A DNA stretch of 64,000 nucleotides from JAXLVB01 sp046329195 (GTDB lineage: Bacteria > Bacteroidota > Bacteroidia > Cytophagales > Spirosomataceae), in contig JAXLVB010000001.1 in NCBI GenBank assembly GCA_046329195.1, positions 1,984,001-2,048,000 on the forward strand, written 5' to 3'. The number at the start of each line of letters is the position of its first letter. Positions within the stretch are counted from its first letter, which is position 1. Below, piece after piece: positions 26,301 through 34,302 of the stretch. The position numbers and the translations under genes are program-made. Under the pieces are notes generated by a model. The model was not told the DNA's origin. It worked only from the letters and a program-made list of their open reading frames with translations, and made no database searches.

Positions 26301-26606
26301 ATTATGCAAATTGTTCAAAAATATACAGGAATCGATTTCCAAGAATTTAAACTCAAACAGTTTGTACCTGAAGTTGTTTCACGATGCCAAAAAGAAGATT
26401 TGTTGTTCCCATTATTAGACTTTTTGGTTCGATCTACCGATAATATTTCTAAAATGGAATTCAAGTTGTACAATAACGATAATTATAAAAATGCCAAAAG
26501 CCATTCTAAAGCATCTTTAGCTGACCCTAGTTTGGAAAATACCATTAAAGGAATGTTGCTCTTTATGAAGAAGAAGGGAATTATTTATGCAGATTTTAAA
26601 ATATGA
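23373..26606 (+). CDS. Fatty acyl-AMP ligase / acyl carrier / thioester reductase fusion (CAR-like)
   Basis: 1077 residues in three parts. (1) Residues 1-570: adenylation domain of the FAAL type with YTSGSTSDPKGV (about 175-186), YHDMGLIGY, YGLAENTLAVS, RTGDLG and GRMKDTIIVRGLNYYPHDIE. (2) About 580-690: a carrier-like segment with DSLDLV, S608 being the candidate phosphopantetheine site. (3) About 710-1077: NAD(P)-binding thioester reductase with LLTGGTGFLG, NNGAMVNY, HISTTF and the catalytic YSQTK. The expected reaction activates a fatty acid with ATP, loads it on the carrier, and releases it by NAD(P)H reduction as aldehyde or alcohol. Overlap of 4 bp with the P450 gene and a 6-bp gap to the methyltransferase place it centrally in the operon. 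Confidence 0.88.
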   Translation: MKSFFETIDEWVQHQPEKTLYTFLDINGLVKESFTYAEFEKRVAVIADNLHHRYKFRRNDKILLAFPPGIETICAFFACARIGLIPVPTYPPSTSGFQASYSKMVFIATDCEAKGVLTSDEYYWNLKLNVSKNNIDNKTILNRIPWINTNEFTEFTSNKTLILPEADFLFLQYTSGSTSDPKGVIVTHKNILHNATLAVDHLPIGVTWLPQYHDMGLIGYYLFFALKGGTTYGFSSLDFIKKPSLWLETITKYGGTASSAPNFAYEYCMKPGKISPEVLEKIDLSTIRYLMNAAEPVRATTYLNFIEFFKPYGLNPQSHFVAYGLAENTLAVSNYGKNVLTVATEALHRNKLFILSSDSKLPKTQIMSCGIPLGDQVIKIVDPENLTDLYTETIGEIWVNGDSKCLGYWKKDELNKQIFYAELQDSSSDNSQMFLRTGDLGFLYNNELYVCGRMKDTIIVRGLNYYPHDIESIVENSHKDIREGFVAAFSVQEDGEEKLVVIAGVKNINKIPDPTPIREAVTKQFNILLHSLAFVHTKSIPKTSSGKIMRSKAKELWISKKLEIVSEYVLTNDKEQVSSLSSSPFEEIKRKYNLIGSETYSLAEVLDSLDLVCLVKDVEDLLLRKGNPYLSKQVDNRLLQEINVSEFFSLVEEIESASLIGLQRLKKAIDKLRKEHRFFEQKIMLADCNLSLDINNTELAHNQSHKESDKILLTGGTGFLGPFLIKSLLENTKDIIYVLIRSQNQEHGKSRIIEEFKISGIYTSWIEKMFEERVVAVPGDLSKEKLGLNKEDWDELSESVHTIYNNGAMVNYLYNYARMKETNVKGTNEIIRFALNKQPKILNHISTTFVFGWAVKDTLFETDFCEDLNLLDFGYSQTKWVSEQLVVKAMEQGLHARIFRPALITPSANGEGNNFDIAIRLIAFMINHGISVNTQNQVSFVPVDVVAANIVATSNLPDTLQKIFHVTRDEYSNMMDIMQIVQKYTGIDFQEFKLKQFVPEVVSRCQKEDLLFPLLDFLVRSTDNISKMEFKLYNNDNYKNAKSHSKASLADPSLENTIKGMLLFMKKKGIIYADFKI

Positions 26607-26612
26607 CAAAAT

Positions 26613-27428
26613 ATGTTGAGCTATTTCAAATCAATTTTTTCTTTAAATGCATATTACCATAGTATGCAAAAAAGTTTTTTAAATCTATTTGGTACCGCAC
26701 AAATGCTACATTACCCCTTGTATAAAATTCAAGGGCAAACATTACTTGAAGGCCAAGAAAACTTAACAAGTTATTGCATTGACAAATTGGGCTCATTAGA
26801 AAACAAAACCGTAGTAGATATTGGGTGCGGAAATGGTGTGCAATCATTTTATATTTTCAAGCGTTTTAATCCCCAATATTTAACTGGAATAGAGTTGAAT
26901 TCTGAAAATTTAAAAATTGCCCAATCCGGAATAACTAAAGAAACTGAAATGAGAATGCAGTTTGTTCAGGACAATGCTGAAGTACTTGAAAAAATTGAAA
27001 AAAATAGTACCGATATTGTAATATGCATCGAAAGTGCTTTTCATTATGACAATAAACAATCTTTCATAGAACAAGTAAATCGCATTCTGAAACCAAGCGG
27101 CAAGTTTCTGATTGCAGACCTACTTTTGAAACCAAAGAAAAGGGTAAATTTTTGGGAACGAAAAGTCAAATTTAACCTTTGGAGCGAAAACCAATATAAA
27201 TTAGGGTTTTCGAAAGCCAACTTAAATGTTGGTTTAAAAGAAGACCTTTCACAAAAAATTATTGCCGCATTTTCAGATAATGAAAATTGGTTTCAAAATC
27301 AAGTTGGTTCACGAAAATTATCTTGGTATTTCAGTTTATGTTTTGCAAAACTAATTTTGAAATTATACAGTTATCAATTAAAGTCGAGGCACAGTTATAT
27401 TTTGTTTGTTGGATCTAAAGAAGAGTAA
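26613..27428 (+). CDS. Class I SAM-dependent methyltransferase
   Basis: 271 residues with the SAM-binding motif I VVDIGCGNGVQS (about 67-78), the acidic GIEL at the end of strand 2, and VICIESAFHY plus ILKPSGKFLIADLL as later motifs. This is the pattern of small-molecule C-, O- or N-methyltransferases of the Methyltransf_11/25 type. It lies between the acyl-activating reductase and the flavin monooxygenase, with 6-bp and 9-bp gaps, so it belongs to the same pathway. The substrate is unknown; an O-methylation of an oxygenated acyl product is one possibility. Confidence 0.82.
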   Translation: MLSYFKSIFSLNAYYHSMQKSFLNLFGTAQMLHYPLYKIQGQTLLEGQENLTSYCIDKLGSLENKTVVDIGCGNGVQSFYIFKRFNPQYLTGIELNSENLKIAQSGITKETEMRMQFVQDNAEVLEKIEKNSTDIVICIESAFHYDNKQSFIEQVNRILKPSGKFLIADLLLKPKKRVNFWERKVKFNLWSENQYKLGFSKANLNVGLKEDLSQKIIAAFSDNENWFQNQVGSRKLSWYFSLCFAKLILKLYSYQLKSRHSYILFVGSKEE

Positions 27429-27437
27429 GTATTAATT

Positions 27438-28892
27438 ATGGAAATTGAGGTTGCAATAATTGGCAGTGGATTTTCTGGAATCAATATGGCAATAAATTTA
27501 ATGAAAAAAAAGATTGATTCATTTGTTATTTTTGAAAAATCGGGAAATATTGGAGGTGTTTGGCGGGACAATATTTATCCAGGATGTACCTGCGACATTA
27601 AATCAGCTTTATATTCATTAAAATCTGAACCCAATCCAGATTGGACTGCTAACTTTCCAAAACAACAAGAAATTTATGCCTATTTACATTCAATTGTTGA
27701 TAAATATAACCTTCATTTCAATATTAGATTAAACACTCAGGTTACTCATCTAAATTTTGATGAAACATTAGGAGTATGGAAGATTACAACAAATAAAGAT
27801 AGTTTTGTAGCACGAGTTGTGATTTTGGCTACAGGTCCACAACGATTGGCAGCCTATCCTAAAATAGAAGGTATAGATCAATTTGGGAAGAGTGCATTTC
27901 ATTCATCGCAATGGGATAGCAATATTGATTTGAAAGGGAAAAAAGTAGCTCTTATAGGCACTGGTGCTAGTGCAATACAAATCATACCTAAAATACAACC
28001 CATTGTGTCAAGTTTGGTAATCTTTCAACGCACTCCAGCATGGATTTTACCAAGAATGCAACGTAATATATATAATTTGGAAAGAAAAGTATACAAGAAT
28101 TTTCCCTTTATATTAAAATTGAAAAGAGAATTGATATTTTGGCACTACGAATTAATCGGAACCTCTTTCTTGTATAATAAAGTATTACATAAGATATTGA
28201 GAACTATATTCTCAATATGGTTACAGTTTTCAATTAAAGATAAATTAATAAGGGATAAACTCAAACCAAGATATAATCTAGGTTGTAAGCGAATTCTTGT
28301 TTCCGATAATTTTTATAAATCCATAGAAAACCCTAAAGTAAATTTAGTTACTGAACCCATAGTTCGGATTAAAAGACAATCTATACAAACGGATAAAGCT
28401 GAATTCGAAGTAGATGTATTAATATATGCCACAGGATTTACAGTAGCGGACATAGAAAAATATATTGAAATTAAAGGAAGAAACAACATTAGCCTAAATG
28501 ATATTTGGGCTGATAACGGTGCCGAAGCATTTTTGGGCATGCACATTTCAGGCTTCCCTAATCTTTGCTACCTGCTAGGGCCTAACTCAGGTCTAAGCCA
28601 TTCTTCTGCACTTCATGCAATGGAATCGCAGGTTGCATATATAATAAAATATTTAGAATTCTTAAAAAATTTACCCGAAAAATCGTTTCTTGATGTAAAA
28701 CCTGAAATACAAACTCGCTATAATAAAAAACTTCAGCAAAAGCTGAATGGAACCGTTTGGGATTCGGGATGTAATAGTTGGTTTTTAAACAAACAAAATA
28801 AAAATACAGTAATTTTTCCAGGGACACTGTCTTCCTTCAGAAAAGCGACAAAATATTTCAACATCAGAAACTACGACTTAATAAAATGTTGA
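27438..28892 (+). CDS. Flavin-containing monooxygenase, Baeyer-Villiger-like
   Basis: 484 residues with the FAD Rossmann motif GSGFSG (9-14), GGVWRDNIYPGCTCDI as in BVMO-type enzymes, ATG motif VILATG, a second dinucleotide site GTGASA and the fingerprint-like FGKSAFHSSQWD with H155. In the consensus FxGxxxHxxxW(P/D) the Gly is shifted here (FGK). Enzymes of this group insert oxygen next to a carbonyl or oxidise heteroatoms with NADPH and FAD. The aldehyde expected from the reductase encoded in the same operon could be a substrate (inference). It is the last gene; the attC-like hairpin starts 14 bp after its stop. Confidence 0.87.
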   Translation: MEIEVAIIGSGFSGINMAINLMKKKIDSFVIFEKSGNIGGVWRDNIYPGCTCDIKSALYSLKSEPNPDWTANFPKQQEIYAYLHSIVDKYNLHFNIRLNTQVTHLNFDETLGVWKITTNKDSFVARVVILATGPQRLAAYPKIEGIDQFGKSAFHSSQWDSNIDLKGKKVALIGTGASAIQIIPKIQPIVSSLVIFQRTPAWILPRMQRNIYNLERKVYKNFPFILKLKRELIFWHYELIGTSFLYNKVLHKILRTIFSIWLQFSIKDKLIRDKLKPRYNLGCKRILVSDNFYKSIENPKVNLVTEPIVRIKRQSIQTDKAEFEVDVLIYATGFTVADIEKYIEIKGRNNISLNDIWADNGAEAFLGMHISGFPNLCYLLGPNSGLSHSSALHAMESQVAYIIKYLEFLKNLPEKSFLDVKPEIQTRYNKKLQQKLNGTVWDSGCNSWFLNKQNKNTVIFPGTLSSFRKATKYFNIRNYDLIKC

Positions 28893-28905
28893 GTTGAAAC
28901 GTACA

Positions 28906-29103
28906 TTCGCCCAACATTGCATTGGCAATATGGCGGGGCGACGAATATATTCTCAGCTTTTTGTTCGTAAATCAGCAGCAGTTCCAGCCGACGAACAACG
29001 CCAAGCAACAGAATAAATAATGAGCTTTTGTATCTTTAATAAGCATTGGTTCCGAGCTGGACGTTCCCTGAATACCGCCACATCGCCAATGCTTCAACGT
29101 TGG
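28906..29103. repeat. Long imperfect hairpin at the right border of the island, attC-like
   Basis: CCAACATTG-CATTGGC-AAT-ATGGCGG (28911-28936) pairs with the segment 29075-29103 (starting CCGCCACATC, ending CAACGTTGG), with three A/G-type differences and a 3-nt bulge. Inner arms TTGTTCG (28961-28967) with CGAACAA (28992-28998) and AAGCATTGG (29041-29049) with CCAATGCTT (29086-29094) add structure. The element starts with GCCCAAC (RYYYAAC consensus) and ends at GTTGGTA. No gene is seen in it. Confidence 0.6.
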
Positions 29104-29234
29104 TAGCAATTTTTGTTTGCTGGTAGGCTTATTTCTCCTCCATCTGTAGCACACAGACCGCCTCCTCTAAGTACTCTGTATGCCACAAATTGAGAAAGGA
29201 AAACCCTAAACTATTCCCCCTACTTAAACCAACA

Positions 29235-29308
29235 CGCTCGCCCCAAACTTGTTCCGATAGCTATCGGGAGGGCGGAAAGGGCTTAGCGTCTCTGACGCAA
29301 AGGCTTAG
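29235..29308. repeat. Right copy of the inverted repeat flanking the AT-rich island
   Basis: The reverse complement runs CTAAGCCTTTGCGTC-AGAGACGCTAAG, then TTTCCGCCC, then CAAGTTTGGGGCGAGCG, matching 19349-19410 except for an extra palindromic piece, CCGATAGCTATCGG (29254-29267). That piece resembles the palindrome in the nuo operon at 58163-58178. The rest of the 29104-29434 gap shows a degenerate CTGTATGCCACAAATTGAG repeat (about 29174) and no gene. Confidence 0.65.
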
Positions 29309-29434
29309 AAGCTGAATCTTACAAAGGTGTATTGTTGCTTCGATTGTCGTTTCAAACATCGCTTTGGTATGAGCAAGAACACTTGTGCAGAATACACTGA
29401 AAACCAACGAGTTACGTACTCATAACCACCACCG

Positions 29435-32400
29435 CTAAAACCCTTCCTTGGTTTCTTCGGCTTTTTTCTTGGGGTCTTTTTTCAGGTCTTCTTTTTTGGC
29501 TGCTGTGGCTTTCTTGTCGGGTGTTTTTGGTTTGGGCTTGTACAATTCGGTAAAGCGCTCGACAAACAGCATTTTTTCGTCTTCGCCAGCAGGCGTAAAC
29601 AAGTATTCTTTGCTCTTGGCACCTTTGGGAGCTTTGGCTGCAATGAAATTGTTAAACTCCAAGTCAGACGACACCACGCCCAACTGGTTTTCTCGGAAAC
29701 TAAAGTAGTACCACACCTCCGACGACGACTCAAGGTAGCAGTTAAACTCATCGCCCGACTGTGTCTTACGAATCTCGATAAAGCCGTCCATTTGGGCATT
29801 GATGTCGGTGTTGGCAATGTTGGCTACCCCAATTTTCCCAACGCTATAAAACGAAGCATTGTCTTCGGACCAGCGGAGGTTTACGTTGGAGAACACCAAC
29901 GTGGTATTCAGCTTCGGAAAGACCTGATACAGCGGTACGTAGTCGTTGGCCGAACGGTCACGGTACAGTTCCATGGCTCGATTGCCGTAGATATGCCCCA
30001 ATTTGTTCAACAATCGCTCTCGGTCTTCTTCGGCAGCTTTGTCGGTGTTGCGTTCGTCCAGGTTCGTTTTTACGATTTTCTCACCCATCGCCGTCAGCGC
30101 TTGCGCAGGCAGCGGGAAACCAACGGCTATCAGTTGGTTGAACTGATACTTGGCGCTATCTAGCTGAATACGAGCCGTTCCGCCTGCTTGGAAGTACTCT
30201 TGCGGACGGAAAAATTCAAACTTACCATCTAAAGAGACAATACCCTTGGTGTCGTCAAAGGTGTAGCGATTCCCCTCGTAGGCTTTGTCGCCGCCCTTAG
30301 GGTCAGGGGTAGCAATTTCAAACTTACGGTCTTTGGCGATGTCGTTCAAGATACCCGTAGCCACAAAAATATCTTCGTCACGAGTATCTTCTTTAGGAGT
30401 CAAGAACGTCGAGTAAAGTCCACTCGACCCTGAGCGGAAGTGCAGGCCCGCCACCAAGTTGGCACCACCGTCGGCTTTGAGGTCTTTGGTAATCTGAATC
30501 GGTGCGTTTTGGGCGTTGGTAGCTTTGTACGGAATCCAGAAATCAGAGTCGGGGCGTTTTTTGAGCATAGGTTGAATGAACCCGTCCAGCTGGAGGGTTT
30601 GCTCATACGAAAGCATGGTGATGTCGCCCCGATACCGTAGCTTGGGCGACACCTTGAAGGTTTCTTTTTCGCCAATAACGGCGGTAGCTTCGGTAAAATA
30701 CGCCTTTTCTACTTGTTTTTTCTTAGGGTCTCGGACTTCGGCACCTGTTACAGCAATGGCTTTTTCCTTAAACTCAAAACTACTCATCTTGATTTTGGAC
30801 GTATCGCCTTTGGCGTGTACGTACTGGTAAATACCGTCGCCTTCAAACTGTTTTCTCGAAATAATCTGGATGTTGGCATTGGCCAAGCGGTGGTACTCGT
30901 TGAGGGTATCTAATACCACCTTGGCGTTTTTGAAGGCCTGCATGGCGGCATCTCGGCGGATGGCCACTAGTCCCTTATCAGGAATGATTTTGGCATCAGC
31001 CGATTTGATAAACGGCACCCCGCTCACGTTGAGCGTCATTTTCTCAATGTCGTAATTAGCGGCAGTGGCGTTAAAGCTAAGGCCCTGTTGGTCAGGCTCA
31101 AGTGACGTAAAAGTAGAGGTTTTTACATCGCCTTTCATGGCGATGGTCTTGGCGTTGATGTTCCAGTCGGCACTATTGATAGAGGTTCGGTACGAGGCAA
31201 AAGGAAACGTCAGCCCCGACGAATCGGCCATGCTGAGGTTTTTGGCAGTCTTGATATTGACCAAACCGCCCGCTACGTTGAAGTTGACATCTACGTTGTT
31301 TCCTAACAAAACAGGCTTGGATACAGTAAGGCTAGAACCAATCTTAAACTCCGCTTTTTCGGCCAAGAACGACGATTTGTCAAACTTAAATCGGTCTGAA
31401 ATGGTCTCAGAATCAGTGCGTTTGACCGTTCCGAAACCAAATAGTCCTAAGCTACGTACCAACAACTTACCCGAAAGTTTGGTAGTGGCGTTATAAAAAT
31501 CAAACGAGCCGCCTTTGTTGGCAATAGTCATGCTGTCGGCTTTTGGAACCCACTTCAAGCTAAAGTTTTTGACATCTACTTTTGGGAAAAACGCCTTGCC
31601 CGAAGCCCCTTCTTTAATCTCGCCATTGGTGCCTGTTGCAATCAGCGAGTCAGGCGTAAACAAAATGTCTTTGGCCTGCATGACAGCCGTGAGGTGACTC
31701 AACTCGCCTTGGGCATGAATCCCGTTTTTGTCCATCGTAATCTCGCCCTCAAACTTAGCCGAAGAAGCCGAATTATAGAGCTTGTACGTGCCAGTTGGGG
31801 GCTTGTGTGAGAAACCCAGCGAGTTGTCAGGCATGGTAATGAGCGTGGTTTGGAACACAGGAAAAATTCCACCCGAATGGAAAGTACCAGCAAAATCAAT
31901 GTCCTTGACGTTCAAGCTGTCGTAGTCAATCGAAGGGATTTTGAAATAAACCTGCTTGCGGTCATAGGCTAGGCCCCGGTCAGCTTGGTCAAAATATACA
32001 GTCACGCCTTCTGGAATCACCAAACGAGGGTAGTCGTTGGAGCGCATCCGACCCGATTTGTTGTCGGTGCGGTTAATGTAAATTTTCCCAGAACTATAGC
32101 GCAAGTCGCCCCCGATTTCGGTTTTGCCGCCTTTGGCCAATACCTTTTGCGGAATGAACGTGATGGAGTCAATCTTGTTCATGTTCATCAAAAAGTCCTT
32201 GTAACTAAAGGCAAACTGTTGGCCTCTAAAGCGAAAATTTCCGGTCTTGAACTCGCCCGTCATGGAGAAGTCTCGGTCTTTGCCCATGCGGATTTCGTGG
32301 TCACGTGGGTTGAGGTAAACTCCCAACGAATCGCTCAGTTGGAATTGTTTTACTCCTCTGATCGTCAAGATATTGTCTTTGAGATTGATGCTGGCATTGC

Positions 32401-34186
32401 CCGTGCTGTCTTTGGATGAGCCTCCATAAAACGACGGAATCAAGAAGGTATCATAGTCTTTACGCTTGTTGTACGCCTCCAGATAATGCTTGCCTTTCCG
32501 ACTAAACCGAACGGTTTCGTTTTGTTCGTCAAAGTCCACCATCCCTTGTTGGAGCATCGAAAGCATGGCTTCTCGAACTACGCCATAGGGCCGCCCCGAA
32601 AAACCCGACAGGTCGCCGAGAGTGGCGATGGTGGTGCTTTTGGTGCGGAAATAATTATTGAGCAACTGCATGGGGTGAAACGGAAACTGTCCCGACAGGG
32701 CAGTATAGCGCTCGGCATTAAAGTAGTCAAACGACTCAAACAAGGCAGGCACTACGCTTTTGCCTGAGATGATGTAAAACTCCAATTTCCCCGATGGCAG
32801 ATTCCAGTGCATTACATCGGCGTAAATCTCCATTTTGTGAAAACCATCGGCGTAAGGCGTATCTCTGAATCCTCCTTTCTCGACTTTGCCTGTGCGTAAA
32901 AAAGCTAATTTTCGGCTGTAACTGACCTTTACCCCCGGATGATACAGCGAATCTCCTCCAAAATAGGCCGAAAAAGTGGCTTGGGGCGATGTGATGAGCG
33001 AGTCGCCTAGTTCGAACCGTCGGCTTCGTAATCGAAAGGCCACTTTACCACCATACTTGATGGTAATGGTAGCGTAGCGGTCATTGACCGACGAGCTGTA
33101 CATTTTATTCGCAAATAGTGAAAATCCTCCATGATACTCAATGTCGTTTCCTAAATTTTTGAGAATCACGTCGTTACGTTGCGAAATGAAACGTGGATAC
33201 GTAGGTGCCACGTTTTTGGGGCGTTTTTTACTGAAATACTCAAAGGCACCGTCAATGGTTGAATTGAGTTTATCGGCGTAGTTGAGTGTGGCTTCAGAGG
33301 CAGTAATTTTGGGATTCCGAATCTGAATGGTATATTTTTTCAGCATTACATAGGCATTGGGCATTCCGGTGGTCTCCCACGTGAAGCGTCCATTTTCGCC
33401 GGCCCATACGCCATCCTTGAAGCTAAGAATGCCATCGGTAGCAAATAAGTTGACCGAGTCGCTGGGGGTTACTACCCCAATAGTTACGCCTTTGAACTCC
33501 ATGATAGCTCCTGCCGAAAGCGTTGGAGCCGCAACGGGGTCGGGTTCGTTGCCCCAGCCATCGTTTTGGGGTTGGGTAGCTGCTTTGGCCTTGGGCGCTT
33601 CTCCCCATCCGTCGTCTTCGAGCTCTTCAAAGTTGGCCACAGGTTGCTTGGGCTTGGCGGGGTCTGCTATCTGAACAGGCTGCTCGCTGAATTTGAAGGT
33701 ATAAGTACCACTCAGTGCATACAATTTGTTGGTGTTAGAAGCGTAAAGGAGACGACTGGTAAAGAACAAGCGACTGATTTCGAGGTATTTACTGAAGGTT
33801 TTGCTGTCGGTAGTTTCAATGACACGCTGGGTTACTTTCAAGAAATTAGACAGTTCGTCGGCAGGAATATTCTGAACAATGATAGCATTTGAGATAGACT
33901 CAAACAGCAGATAGTAATACGGATTCTGCTTGTACCCTTTCGGAATCATGGTTCTAGAAAGGGTGATAATCAAGCTTTTGTGTTCGGCATTGAGACGAGG
34001 GTCTGCCCAAAGCGTTTCGAAGGTCTTGCCCGACTGTATGAGCTGAGGGTTACGGGTAGCCGCCATCATGGCCTGTACGTCGGCAATGAAGGCGTCGGGT
34101 TGTTCAGAAAGCTTAATAACCTGAGCATGAGCCGACAGTAAGCCACTCATTACCCATATCAATATCAGTAGTATCTTGATTTTCAT
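29435..34186 (-). CDS. Very large exported beta-rich protein of unknown function (1583 aa)
   Basis: The ATG at 34186 gives a clear signal peptide (MKIKILLILIWVMSGLLSAHAQ); starting further upstream would need a TTG. An N-terminal region (about 20-180) is mostly helical; a low-complexity linker around 190-230 has two DDGWG/NDGWG repeats and many Pro/Ala. The remaining 1300 residues are short strands of the kind IEIRNPKITASEATLNYADKL and KLSGKLLVRSLGLFGFG, like stacked repeats in AsmA, OstA or LptD-type envelope proteins. The C-terminus is a Lys-rich tail. I do not recognise a named family. It is probably a periplasmic or outer-membrane-associated envelope protein. It lies 116 bp downstream of prmA on the same strand. 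Confidence 0.8.
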   Translation of the reverse strand: MKIKILLILIWVMSGLLSAHAQVIKLSEQPDAFIADVQAMMAATRNPQLIQSGKTFETLWADPRLNAEHKSLIITLSRTMIPKGYKQNPYYYLLFESISNAIIVQNIPADELSNFLKVTQRVIETTDSKTFSKYLEISRLFFTSRLLYASNTNKLYALSGTYTFKFSEQPVQIADPAKPKQPVANFEELEDDGWGEAPKAKAATQPQNDGWGNEPDPVAAPTLSAGAIMEFKGVTIGVVTPSDSVNLFATDGILSFKDGVWAGENGRFTWETTGMPNAYVMLKKYTIQIRNPKITASEATLNYADKLNSTIDGAFEYFSKKRPKNVAPTYPRFISQRNDVILKNLGNDIEYHGGFSLFANKMYSSSVNDRYATITIKYGGKVAFRLRSRRFELGDSLITSPQATFSAYFGGDSLYHPGVKVSYSRKLAFLRTGKVEKGGFRDTPYADGFHKMEIYADVMHWNLPSGKLEFYIISGKSVVPALFESFDYFNAERYTALSGQFPFHPMQLLNNYFRTKSTTIATLGDLSGFSGRPYGVVREAMLSMLQQGMVDFDEQNETVRFSRKGKHYLEAYNKRKDYDTFLIPSFYGGSSKDSTGNASINLKDNILTIRGVKQFQLSDSLGVYLNPRDHEIRMGKDRDFSMTGEFKTGNFRFRGQQFAFSYKDFLMNMNKIDSITFIPQKVLAKGGKTEIGGDLRYSSGKIYINRTDNKSGRMRSNDYPRLVIPEGVTVYFDQADRGLAYDRKQVYFKIPSIDYDSLNVKDIDFAGTFHSGGIFPVFQTTLITMPDNSLGFSHKPPTGTYKLYNSASSAKFEGEITMDKNGIHAQGELSHLTAVMQAKDILFTPDSLIATGTNGEIKEGASGKAFFPKVDVKNFSLKWVPKADSMTIANKGGSFDFYNATTKLSGKLLVRSLGLFGFGTVKRTDSETISDRFKFDKSSFLAEKAEFKIGSSLTVSKPVLLGNNVDVNFNVAGGLVNIKTAKNLSMADSSGLTFPFASYRTSINSADWNINAKTIAMKGDVKTSTFTSLEPDQQGLSFNATAANYDIEKMTLNVSGVPFIKSADAKIIPDKGLVAIRRDAAMQAFKNAKVVLDTLNEYHRLANANIQIISRKQFEGDGIYQYVHAKGDTSKIKMSSFEFKEKAIAVTGAEVRDPKKKQVEKAYFTEATAVIGEKETFKVSPKLRYRGDITMLSYEQTLQLDGFIQPMLKKRPDSDFWIPYKATNAQNAPIQITKDLKADGGANLVAGLHFRSGSSGLYSTFLTPKEDTRDEDIFVATGILNDIAKDRKFEIATPDPKGGDKAYEGNRYTFDDTKGIVSLDGKFEFFRPQEYFQAGGTARIQLDSAKYQFNQLIAVGFPLPAQALTAMGEKIVKTNLDERNTDKAAEEDRERLLNKLGHIYGNRAMELYRDRSANDYVPLYQVFPKLNTTLVFSNVNLRWSEDNASFYSVGKIGVANIANTDINAQMDGFIEIRKTQSGDEFNCYLESSSEVWYYFSFRENQLGVVSSDLEFNNFIAAKAPKGAKSKEYLFTPAGEDEKMLFVERFTELYKPKPKTPDKKATAAKKEDLKKDPKKKAEETKEGF

Positions 34187-34302
34187 AGCATTACACAAAC
34201 CAATTCTTTGGGTCTATTCTTAAACGAACGACAAGGATGTAATATTGAGATAACTATTAAAAGTACGAAAATTAAAGTGTGCTTGTTGCGTTGGCGTTGA
34301 AA

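Noticed and set aside
22034..29193. Shared 16-nt string GTATGCCACAAATTGA at 22034 and about 29178, considered as a recombination site
   Set aside because: The first copy is the P450 start region inside coding sequence and does not bracket the island; probably coincidence with a degenerate CTGTG-type repeat.
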